From positions 1 to 64,000 of the forward strand of contig CAYTLW010000030.1 in assembly GCA_964438735.1 (NCBI GenBank): a stretch of 64,000 nucleotides of DNA. Direction: 5' to 3'. Position 1 is the stretch's first letter; every line of letters starts with the position of its first letter. The notes beneath the pieces are model-generated. The model worked only from the letters and a program-made list of their open reading frames with translations, was not told the origin of the DNA and made no database searches. Source of the DNA: CAYTLW01 sp964438735. Its GTDB lineage: Bacteria > Myxococcota_A > UBA9042. Below are positions 29,325 through 36,354 of this stretch, one piece after another. Made by a program: the position numbers and the translations under genes.

Positions 29325-31478
29325 ATGCAGTCGGCCAATCCGAACGAGGCCACCGGCGCCCTGCCGGACTCCGCCGCCATGGCCGACCTGCGACCTCGGC
29401 TGGTGGACGGCTTGGATCGACGCAAGAACCCCGATGGCGAGCTGATCCTGGTCGGTCCTGGGCGGCGCCAGTACATGACCATCCACGAGGGCGAAGAGGG
29501 TGTGCTGGACCTGCTGGATGGCGGTCGGAGCTTCTCCACCCTGCTTGAAGACGCTCGCAGCCTGCCGGTGCCGGTGCGGCCGCTGGCGGTGATGGGCCTG
29601 GTGCGTCGGCTCTTCGGTGCCCAGATGGTCGCCGGGCTCGAAGACGCGCAAGGGGCGCTTTTCGGGGCTGGCGAGCGATTGCCGCGGCAACACGGTCGCA
29701 GCCCGGCGCGCAGGCTGCTCGATGCGCGCCTGCCGGTACCTGGACTGTCGTTGTTGATAGCGCCCGGGAAACCCATCCCGGAGCGATCGTGGCCCTTGCT
29801 ACAGCGCGCCGCGCTGGCGGTCTTCGGCGTCGGACTGTTCGCCGCAGCAGGCGCCGGCCGCCTGTTGGAGTTCCTCGATCCCTTCGGCGGCACCCACCTC
29901 GAGGTCCGGGTACCCCTGATCTACCTCGGCGTCGCCGCGTTGCTCACCCTTCGCGGCCTGGCGCGCGGCTGGATGGCCGCGTCCATGGGCCTGCGAGTGC
30001 CCGCCGGCGAACTGCGCGTGCTCTTCGGCGTGCTGCACCTGGGATTTGACGATCGCGAGCGGCGGGCGGCGACCCGCGCACAACGCCTGGGCCTGGCCTG
30101 GACGGGCATCGCCTCGCTGGCGCTGGGCACCGGTCTGGCGACCCTGGCCTGGCTCTTCCTGGACGACGGCGGGCTGGGCTTTGCCCACGCCACGGCTGCG
30201 GCGGGTTTCTACCTGATGCTCGCCGACGCCATGCCGTACGGCCGCGGCGATGTCTGGCACGTGGTCGGCATCCACACCGCGGTCCCCGACCTGCGTCGTC
30301 GGGGCGCCACCTTCCTGCTCCGCCGCACGTTGCGCAACCTGATGCGCAACGAGCCCATCGGCGCCATCGAGCGCATGTACCTGGCCGTCGCCTCCGGCTG
30401 GCTCGCGCACGCGGTCGCGAGTCTGTACCTGCTGAGCGACTTCCTGGTGCCCGGCGCCCTGCGCGCGGTCATGGAGACGGTGCGGCACCCCGCTGGTGCG
30501 GAGGGCCTGGCCTCGCCGGAAGCGGTGGTGGCGCTGATCCTGACCCTGGTGATGCTGGTCATCCTGCTGGCACTGGCCGTCGGTCTGGCTGTGGTCGCCG
30601 TCGCTGGCGTCTGGCAGCTGATGCGCAACGAGCAGAGCACCCCGCCGACACGCAGCGAGCGGGTCGGTGATGCCGCCGACGACCTGGTCGAAGAGCTGCG
30701 GAGGGTGCCCTTCATGGCCGCATTGGACGATGAAGGCCTGGCTGGGCTGGTCGCCGGCATGCGCCACGAGACGCACGACGACGCCGCCATCATCGTGCAG
30801 CAGGGCGAACCGGGCGACCGCTTCTGCTTCCTGCACCAGGGTGAGGCCGAGGTGCTGCTCGAAGAGGAGAGCGGCCTCATCCATCGGCTGGCGACCCTGC
30901 AGGCGGGAGACTTCTTTGGCGAGATCGCTCTGCTCCGCGAGGTCGGGCGGACCGCAACGGTGCGGGCGCTCGGGCCGGTTGAGGTGTTGTCCCTGGATCG
31001 GGAGACCTTCATCACCCTGGTGGAGAGCAGCAATTTCGGCACAGAGGATGTGCTGGAGCAGGTGCGCAACGCCGCCTTCCTGCGCACCGTGCCCGTATTC
31101 CAGACCCTGGGCGCCGACCAGATGCGCAGCCTGCTGGCGGGCATCAGCGTCGAGGATCGCGCCGAGGGCGACCTGGTGATCCGCGAGGGCGAACCCGGCG
31201 AGGTGATGTACGTCATCCGCGAAGGCGCCTGCGATGTATTGCGCGGCACAGGGGACGAAGAACAACACGTCGGTCGCCTCGATGAGGGCGACTTCTTCGG
31301 CGAGATCGCGCTCCTGCGGGGCATCGCCCGAACCGCCACGGTGCGCGTCAACGAGGCGGCCACCCTGGTGCGCGTACCCGCCGACGTGCTCGATGACATG
31401 CTGCTGGCTGATTTTGGCGTCGCCGTTGGCCTGCAACGCTTCGCTGCCGCCCGCCTGAGAGACCTGGAGGGGCGCTGA
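29325..31478 (+). CDS. Degenerate M50-like membrane protein with two cNMP-binding domains
   Basis: A 717-residue protein. The N-terminus (LVDGLDRRKNPDGELILVG, then MTIHEGEEGVLDLLDG) resembles the PqqD-like head of peptide zinc metallopeptidases of the YydH/M50 type. The membrane part follows, with about eight hydrophobic segments. Where active M50 enzymes have HExxH, this protein reads LRGLARGWMAASMGLRV, so the zinc ligands are absent. Two cyclic-nucleotide-binding domains occupy about 465-590 (IVQQGEPGDRFCFLHQGE, FFGEIALLREVGRTATVR) and about 595-710 (VIREGEPGEVMYVIREG, FFGEIALLRGIARTATVR). Both keep GE-IAL and R-TA. The inferred role is a cNMP-responsive membrane receptor or pseudoprotease. 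ATG 29325 has GGAG at 29317-29320; a GTG at 29235 also opens the frame. Confidence 0.75.
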   Translation: MQSANPNEATGALPDSAAMADLRPRLVDGLDRRKNPDGELILVGPGRRQYMTIHEGEEGVLDLLDGGRSFSTLLEDARSLPVPVRPLAVMGLVRRLFGAQMVAGLEDAQGALFGAGERLPRQHGRSPARRLLDARLPVPGLSLLIAPGKPIPERSWPLLQRAALAVFGVGLFAAAGAGRLLEFLDPFGGTHLEVRVPLIYLGVAALLTLRGLARGWMAASMGLRVPAGELRVLFGVLHLGFDDRERRAATRAQRLGLAWTGIASLALGTGLATLAWLFLDDGGLGFAHATAAAGFYLMLADAMPYGRGDVWHVVGIHTAVPDLRRRGATFLLRRTLRNLMRNEPIGAIERMYLAVASGWLAHAVASLYLLSDFLVPGALRAVMETVRHPAGAEGLASPEAVVALILTLVMLVILLALAVGLAVVAVAGVWQLMRNEQSTPPTRSERVGDAADDLVEELRRVPFMAALDDEGLAGLVAGMRHETHDDAAIIVQQGEPGDRFCFLHQGEAEVLLEEESGLIHRLATLQAGDFFGEIALLREVGRTATVRALGPVEVLSLDRETFITLVESSNFGTEDVLEQVRNAAFLRTVPVFQTLGADQMRSLLAGISVEDRAEGDLVIREGEPGEVMYVIREGACDVLRGTGDEEQHVGRLDEGDFFGEIALLRGIARTATVRVNEAATLVRVPADVLDDMLLADFGVAVGLQRFAAARLRDLEGR

Positions 31479-31479
31479 G

Positions 31480-32076
31480 GTGGAAACCTTCACCCTGGCG
31501 CGAATCCTGCCGGCTCTGCTGGTGGTCGGCGGCGGCGTCGCCGTCGCCAAGGGCGGCACCACGGTGGGTTCGGACCTGCTCGACACGGTCAAGGTGGTGA
31601 TGGCGCGCTACGAGCTGTCCGGCGCCGTCAAGCTGCTCGAGTCCGATTTCGTGCTCTCCGGCCGCCTGCCAGGCACATCTTCGCCCGAGGCGTTGTCCAG
31701 CTACCTGCGCGAGAACATGAAGGGCGGCTTCGGTCGCGATCCGGGCGTGGACATGTGGGATAACCCCTACCGCTTGCGCCGGGTCGGGGGCGGCATCGCC
31801 GTGGTCAGCTACGGGCCCAACGGGCAGCGGGATGAATGTGGCGAAGCCCATGTGGACGCCGAGATGCGCTCGCTGCATCAGCGGATCGAACGGGCCAGAC
31901 ATAAGGAGATGGGCCACGAGACCGAAGGCGAGGACTTCGAGGCGCCCCCGCCGCCGAAAGATGACGACATCTGCGCCTTGTTGGGCCTGGGCTCGACGAA
32001 GGAAGACAGCGGTGGCGGCAGCGGCATCCCGGGCATCAGCTCCCGGGACAGCCCGTTCAAACCCATCCCGAAATAG
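31480..32076 (+). CDS. GspG-like (type II secretion pseudopilin C-domain) protein
   Basis: A 198-residue protein with a hydrophobic N-terminus (LARILPALLVVGGGVAVA) but no standard prepilin GFTLIE motif. The middle contains DMWDNPYRLRRVGGGIAVVSYGPNG, which matches the GspG pattern of D-x-W-x-NPY followed by a G-rich SxGPDG loop. The tail is acidic and Pro/Ser/Gly-rich. Translation starts at GTG 31480, two bases after the stop of the cNMP gene, with GGAGG upstream, so co-expression is likely. It may be an accessory pseudopilin-like protein; no secretion genes lie nearby. Confidence 0.6.
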   Translation: METFTLARILPALLVVGGGVAVAKGGTTVGSDLLDTVKVVMARYELSGAVKLLESDFVLSGRLPGTSSPEALSSYLRENMKGGFGRDPGVDMWDNPYRLRRVGGGIAVVSYGPNGQRDECGEAHVDAEMRSLHQRIERARHKEMGHETEGEDFEAPPPPKDDDICALLGLGSTKEDSGGGSGIPGISSRDSPFKPIPK

Positions 32077-32117
32077 CGCGGTGCCCGCCTGTGCACCGCA
32101 GCCGCCAGGAGCGCGCG

Positions 32118-32675
32118 ATGACAGATGCATTTGACCTGCTGCCCCGACCACTGGAGGCCATCTTCGTCGATCTCGACGGCGTGCTGGCCGACTTTCACAG
32201 CCCCATGGTGCGCCTTTGGGGCACCGATCCCGCGACTCTGGACGACGCCGGCTGGGCCGAGACGGGCGAATGGGGCCTGGGCGTGGAGATGCCGGACTTC
32301 TGGCCGCGTATCCAGGCGCAGGGCGAGGCGTTCTGGCGCACCCTGCCCAAGCTGCCCTGGACCGACCGCCTGTGGGCCGCATGCAACGCCGCCTGCGACC
32401 GGGTGATCATCCTGACGACGCCAGGCCCCTTCCCCGAGAGCGCCGCCGGCAAGACCGCCTGGGTGCATGAGCAGTTGGGACCGAAGACGCGGATGCTCAT
32501 CGGCAGCCCGAAGGATGTGTGTTCGAAGCCCGGGCGGATTCTGATCGATGACCGAAGCGGGTATCGCAAACGCTGGGAGGCTGAGGGGGGCGTGTTGATG
32601 CCGTTGTGGCGGCCTTGGAATGAGCAGGGGCATCGGGCAGAGGACATCGCTGAAGCGCTGGAGCGGTGGCGTTGA
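32118..32675 (+). CDS. HAD-superfamily 5'(3')-deoxyribonucleotidase-like protein
   Basis: A 185-residue protein with FVDLDGVLADFHSPM near the start, the DxDG nucleophile motif of HAD phosphatases. VIILTTPGP is the second motif and RILIDDRSGY the C-terminal acidic motif. Length and motif spacing fit the NT5C-type 5'-nucleotidase group, which dephosphorylates deoxynucleotides. AGGAG at 32107-32111 supports ATG 32118. It ends just before a decayed region. Confidence 0.82.
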   Translation: MTDAFDLLPRPLEAIFVDLDGVLADFHSPMVRLWGTDPATLDDAGWAETGEWGLGVEMPDFWPRIQAQGEAFWRTLPKLPWTDRLWAACNAACDRVIILTTPGPFPESAAGKTAWVHEQLGPKTRMLIGSPKDVCSKPGRILIDDRSGYRKRWEAEGGVLMPLWRPWNEQGHRAEDIAEALERWR

Positions 32676-32798
32676 GACAGGGCCGCGCGCGGAGGGGTTG
32701 ACGCGCCTTTTGTGCGCCCTCAACACCCTCACAACCCGACAGGTCGCGGCGACATATCGTGCCTGCCGGCGCCATCGAGGTGCGCGCGAACTGAAACT

Positions 32799-33285
32799 CT
32801 GGGGGATGCAGTCAAGACCAGGCACCCGGTCGAGGGGAGCATCTGGACCAACGAGGAGGTCTCGCGCTTTGCCCCCGCCATGGTCGCCTCCGGGGTGTAC
32901 GCGGGCGTCTTTGAGCTCGACTACGGGCTCAGCCGTGCGGACAAGGATGGCAAGACGATGGGGCAGGAGCTCGCGCGCATCGGCTACGCGGACGACGCGG
33001 AGGTCGGCGGTGACGTGCATGCATTCTTCGAGGTGCACATCGAGCAGGGGCCCATCCGTGCGCGACGCCGCCGAGGCCCTCGGCTACCGACATCGCGACA
33101 TCGTCGCCGGTGCCGGTCACGACGCCTGCTACCTGGCCAAGGTGGCCCCCACCTCGATGATCTTCGTGCCCTGCGTCGACGGCATCAGCCACAACGAGAT
33201 CGAAGACGCCAAACCCGAGTGGATCACCGCCGGCGCCAACGTGCTGGTCAACGCGGTGCTGTCTCGGGCCGAGACCGTGTCGTAG
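32799..33285 (+). pseudogene. Hydantoinase/carbamoylase (M20 Zn-dependent amidase) remnant
   Basis: Two pieces of one protein lie in different frames. The first piece (about 32799-33057) reads TRHPVEGSIWTNEEVSRFAP, GVYAGVFELDYGLSRAD and HAFFEVHIEQGPI, the mid N-terminal part of an AllC/HyuC-type N-carbamoyl amino acid hydrolase. The second (about 33057-33285) reads RDAAEALGYRHRDIVAGAGH, CYLAKVAPTSMIFVPC and GISHNEIEDAKPEWITAG, the C-terminal part. About 240 residues between them are missing and the frame shifts at the junction. The first ~100 residues are also missing. It is a deletion-scarred, non-functional gene. Residues lost include most of the lid domain. Confidence 0.8.
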
Positions 33286-33361
33286 GAAGACGTGGCGGAT
33301 TCTCCATCTTCCGCCGGCCGCCTTTCCTGGGCAATCCCGTGGCCCGCCTGGTCAAGCGGCC

Positions 33362-33583
33362 TCGCGTATTCATCGCATCGAGGCCAAACGCGCGGCTCGC
33401 TGGTCTCGCTCCGATCTGCGTTCGCTGCGGCGCTTTGTGGAGGTGACACCAGGATGTGTCGCCGGCTTGTTGGCCTGCCAGGTGAGTGAGCCGGTGTCGT
33501 TGGGCGACCGGCTGTATGCCGTGCCCCTCTCGGTGCTGGTGTCCCAGGTCGGTGCCGTATCGGACCACGCGTGGGCGGAATAG
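33362..33583 (+). pseudogene. Likely C-terminal remnant of a DUF4143-type AAA ATPase
   Basis: The frame here reads HRIEAKRAARWSRSDLRSLR, then RFVEVTPGCVAGLLACQVSE, then SLGDRLYAVPLSVL and a stop at 33581. The IEAK stretch, following helix and the ending LYAVPLSVL match the C-terminal nuclease-like end of DUF4143 ATPases. No ATP-binding part is present upstream. The match is by eye and the piece is short. Confidence 0.42.
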
Positions 33584-33615
33584 AGGCACTCCTCGCGGGC
33601 CGGCGGAGCGACGTG

Positions 33616-34842
33616 TCAACGACGGCGTCGCGAGCCCAGCAGAAGTCCACACAGCAGGAACACGCCGAGCGAAGCGTCGCCCGAGTTCGTGTCGGGTAGC
33701 CAGACGTAGGACACGCCGTATCTGTTGGTAACCGGTGAGGGATCCGCCGACGGCTGCAATACAAGGTCTTCGGTCAACAAGCTCGGGGCCATGCGGGTGC
33801 GCAGTCGAGTCAGCACCGCGTTGCTGCCGACCCGGGTCGCTTCGGAAGCGAAATCTACCGCGCGAGGTTCGTTCACCCAGTACTTCCAGGGGTGTGCGCC
33901 GGAGTATTCCAACGCGAACGCCCTTCCACCCGCCTGAGCGAGGGTGATGTCAAGGGCGGCGTCGTAGTCCTGCTGAACCTGGCCGGTGGTGACTTCCTGC
34001 AGCGTCTCGTTCGTGACCCGGGCGACGACGTAGTTCGCCGGCTCGTAGCGCTGTTCGGCCAGCACCCAGACCGTCGCTTGCACGGTCTTCAACTGGCTGC
34101 CACCCATGATCTCCAGGGGGAGCTGCACGGTCGCTTTCGGCCAGCCCAGCTTCATGGGCACCAACATGTCGCCAGCCTCTTCGGGGCGTTTGACCCGCAT
34201 GACAGTGAACGACCAGCCGCGATCCACGTAGCCGGTCAAGGCCTCGGCATCGGTCTTGGCCACCGCGTAGCCAGACTTGTTCAGCCACTCGATCATGTCG
34301 CCCGCGTCGTTCGCGCCAAGCACCATCCACTCGAAAGGACCGGCTTCGCCCATGGCGTGCACGACGACGACCTCGGGATCCTCGCCGGCTGCGCCCCCTC
34401 CCCCTCCTCCACCGCCAGATGACGGATACATGTCGCAACTGCAGCCGCTGTCTTCATAGCTGATGCCTGAACCGCCGACGTACTTCGTAAACAGACCGAC
34501 GCTGGGGGCGGTGAACTCGTCGAACCACTCGAAGAGCCCGGGATGGGCCACCTGCACGCGGTCAGGCGGCTCCGGCGTGGGCATCACCCAGGCGAAGTCG
34601 GTCGCGTCTCCGCCCACCTCCACCGCGGTCCACAGGGTCGTTCGCCCGGGACGGATGGCGACGGCCATCATGGCGCGGCTGTTGTTGGCGATCTTCTTGT
34701 GAACCGCGTAGCCAAATACCCCGCCACAGGCGTAGGCATGCAGTGCGGGCAGAAGGAGCAGCAGGCACAGAACGAGGGCCAGTTGGCGAGGACGCGCCGG
34801 CAGCCGACGATTCAGGTCAGGCATGAGTTGTCCGGTCCGCAT
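33616..34842 (-). CDS. DUF2330 family exported protein
   Basis: A 408-residue protein. Signal peptide about 15-37 (LALVLCLLLLLPALHAYA) is followed directly by CGGVFGYAVH, as in DUF2330 proteins. Typical family stretches follow: TLWTAVEVGGDATDFAWVMP, VVVHAMGEAGPFEWMVL, MIEWLNKSGYAV and LVPMKLGWP. A Gly-rich break (SSGGGGGGGGAAGED) lies near 140-155. The C-terminus has a short hydrophobic segment and SRRRR, a sorting-tail shape, but without the Cys of MYXO-CTERM. ATG 34842 has GGGGGAG upstream. It is a paralogue of the protein at 55971. Function of DUF2330 is not known. Confidence 0.85.
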   Translation of the reverse strand: MRTGQLMPDLNRRLPARPRQLALVLCLLLLLPALHAYACGGVFGYAVHKKIANNSRAMMAVAIRPGRTTLWTAVEVGGDATDFAWVMPTPEPPDRVQVAHPGLFEWFDEFTAPSVGLFTKYVGGSGISYEDSGCSCDMYPSSGGGGGGGGAAGEDPEVVVVHAMGEAGPFEWMVLGANDAGDMIEWLNKSGYAVAKTDAEALTGYVDRGWSFTVMRVKRPEEAGDMLVPMKLGWPKATVQLPLEIMGGSQLKTVQATVWVLAEQRYEPANYVVARVTNETLQEVTTGQVQQDYDAALDITLAQAGGRAFALEYSGAHPWKYWVNEPRAVDFASEATRVGSNAVLTRLRTRMAPSLLTEDLVLQPSADPSPVTNRYGVSYVWLPDTNSGDASLGVFLLCGLLLGSRRRR

Positions 34843-34956
34843 GGACTCCCCCCTTGGCCGAGCCAGGTTGGCCGTCAGAGGCTGGTGCTGCTGAATTGTG
34901 GCCTGCCTGTTCGCTCTTGATGGGTAGTCTATCCCGTGGACGCTCGCGAGGGTATT

Positions 34957-34982
34957 GCAAAAACACGCATGCGTGGTTTTGC
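34957..34982. repeat. Near-perfect palindrome upstream of DUF2330 gene
   Basis: GCAAAAACACGCA at 34957-34969 faces TGCGTGGTTTTGC at 34970-34982. The 13-bp arms meet at the centre GCATGC with one mismatched pair. It lies about 115 bases before ATG 34842 of the minus-strand DUF2330 gene, in an unusually A+T-rich patch (TTTATAAAG at 34992-35000). An operator or regulator site is plausible. Confidence 0.4.
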
Positions 34983-35121
34983 GCAAGTAGTTGTTTATAA
35001 AGGGATATTTGGCGCTCAACGAGCGGGCGCGCTGACCCCCCATTCGTGAAGCTCAGCCTCGGCGGGGTGGCTCGGCTGGTCAGGAATGATCGACAGGCCT
35101 CCATCACACCCCGCCCGAAAA

Positions 35122-35931
35122 CTACTTCCACTTGGGCAACGACTGGTAGGTACGAACCAGGTGACTCGCCTCGCCCCAGGCCCCGCTCGCCGGCTCCTTG
35201 ACCGCCACGCGGACCTCCAGCCAGATGCCACAGTAGCGATACCAGGAGCCGGTCGAGGTCGGGATGCGCAGAATCAGTCCCCACGACACGGGGCTGGCAT
35301 TCGTGTAGCCGTACCGCACGTCAGCATCCCGTCGAATCCAGATGATCGGCGTGGTGCCTTGCGCGGCCACCTTGCACTCGAAGTGGCCCTGCGCTTGCAC
35401 CTTCAACTTGACCTTTGGCGCGGTCTGGCCTGGCAGAACCACGCGGAACGCCGCACGAATATGGAAGCCAGCCGTCGCCGGCGCGTAGCGGAGCGGCGCC
35501 CACTGACCCGGTTGCCAGGGCACGAACCGGCCGGTCTTTGGATCCGATCGGCCCAACTCGACCTTCAAGGTCGGTTCCGGCGCCGGCTCGTCGGCCTTGA
35601 AGAAGAGCGGAGTTGGTCGTTCACAACAGCTCGCATCCGGCATGGGCAGGTCGGCCACCGTGGCTTCCGGCCCGGGCGGCTTCCCGTAGAAACATACGGT
35701 CGGGTCCAACTCGCCGGCGCTCGAGGGGATGGCGCCGTAGCGGTACCGGTCGTCGCAGGGCTCCGCCGTGTCCGCCACGACCTCGTCTCCGTTGCTGGCG
35801 TCTCCGTTGCTGGCGTCTTCGTGGTCCGTCGTCGAACCGCACCCCACCCAGACCAGCGTGCATGCGATGGCGGCCGCGCAGAGTCCGCGCCCAAGGACCC
35901 AGCCGAGTGGAAGCCTCTGTGGAGCGTGCAT
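35122..35931 (-). CDS. Hypothetical lipoprotein
   Basis: A 269-residue protein. The N-terminus (WVLGRGLCAAAIACTLVWVG then CGS) has a lipoprotein-like lipobox (VWVGC). A short Asn/Gly/Asp/Glu spacer (DASNGDASNGDE) follows. The mature part contains DDRYRYGAI, a beta-rich zone (TLKVELGRSDPKTGRF, AAFRVVLPGQTAPKVKLKVQ) and GSWYRYCGIWLEVRVAV. No family is recognised. I chose ATG 35931 because the lipobox follows at the right distance; the frame to 36117 is longer but carries no sensible protein. It is on the same strand as the DUF2330 gene, 279 bases upstream of that start. Confidence 0.7.
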   Translation of the reverse strand: MHAPQRLPLGWVLGRGLCAAAIACTLVWVGCGSTTDHEDASNGDASNGDEVVADTAEPCDDRYRYGAIPSSAGELDPTVCFYGKPPGPEATVADLPMPDASCCERPTPLFFKADEPAPEPTLKVELGRSDPKTGRFVPWQPGQWAPLRYAPATAGFHIRAAFRVVLPGQTAPKVKLKVQAQGHFECKVAAQGTTPIIWIRRDADVRYGYTNASPVSWGLILRIPTSTGSWYRYCGIWLEVRVAVKEPASGAWGEASHLVRTYQSLPKWK

Positions 35932-35949
35932 GGGTCTGCCCCGGCCGCT

Positions 35950-36105
35950 CAGGCAGCGGAGCGTAAGAATAGACGAACTCACGCTGCCGCGCCCAGGCGG
36001 AGAGCTCGGCGCAGTAGTGCACCAATGGCGTCGGCCCGAAGCCCAACTCCGCCACCGTCTGGCGGTTGTCGAACACAGTGTGATGGCCATCGAATTCTCC
36101 TCGAT
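35950..36105 (-). pseudogene. Possible C-terminal remnant of a nucleotide-sugar epimerase
   Basis: The minus frame reads HHTVFDNRQTVAELGFGPTP, then LVHYCAELSAWARQ. The TVFDN-x-T-x-x-LGF-PTPL pattern is like the C-terminal end of short-chain NAD(P)-dependent epimerases and reductases. No start or N-terminal domain exists. The stretch is short and the match is by eye, so this is a weak call. Confidence 0.3.
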
Positions 36106-36121
36106 GGACCGTATCACGGAG

Positions 36122-36151
36122 GGGTTGCGCTCCGCTGCAGGAGCGCAACCC
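36122..36151. repeat. Perfect 12-bp hairpin
   Basis: GGGTTGCGCTCC (36122-36133), loop GCTGCA, GGAGCGCAACCC (36140-36151). All 12 pairs match. There is no T-run on either side. It lies between divergent genes, so it may be a terminator relic of the decayed gene, an operator or part of a repeated palindromic element. Confidence 0.55.
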
Positions 36152-36354
36152 GGCTGGGGGCGACGTGCGGCGAGGTCCAGAAGACCCGCTTGCCGCGGCG
36201 CTCACCCTGACGCAGACCAGCGTCGGGCAAGCGAGCGAGGGGGCGCCAATGCGAGGACTTTGGCGCGGGCTCGGCTTGCGTCGGTGGGCGGCGCTATCTA
36301 GTTTTTGGGGTGTGGAGCACACCGTCCCGACCCCGTGCTGCGCCAGAGATCGCC

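Larger units (their letters stand above)
35932..36354. other. Intergenic stretch between divergent lipoprotein genes
   Basis: About 420 bases with no intact gene. It holds the possible epimerase remnant (35950-36105), a 12-bp perfect hairpin (36122-36151), and a 7-bp inverted repeat GCGCCAA / TTGGCGC at 36243-36266. Promoters for the two divergent lipoprotein genes must lie here, but no clear -35/-10 pair could be named. Confidence 0.5.
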
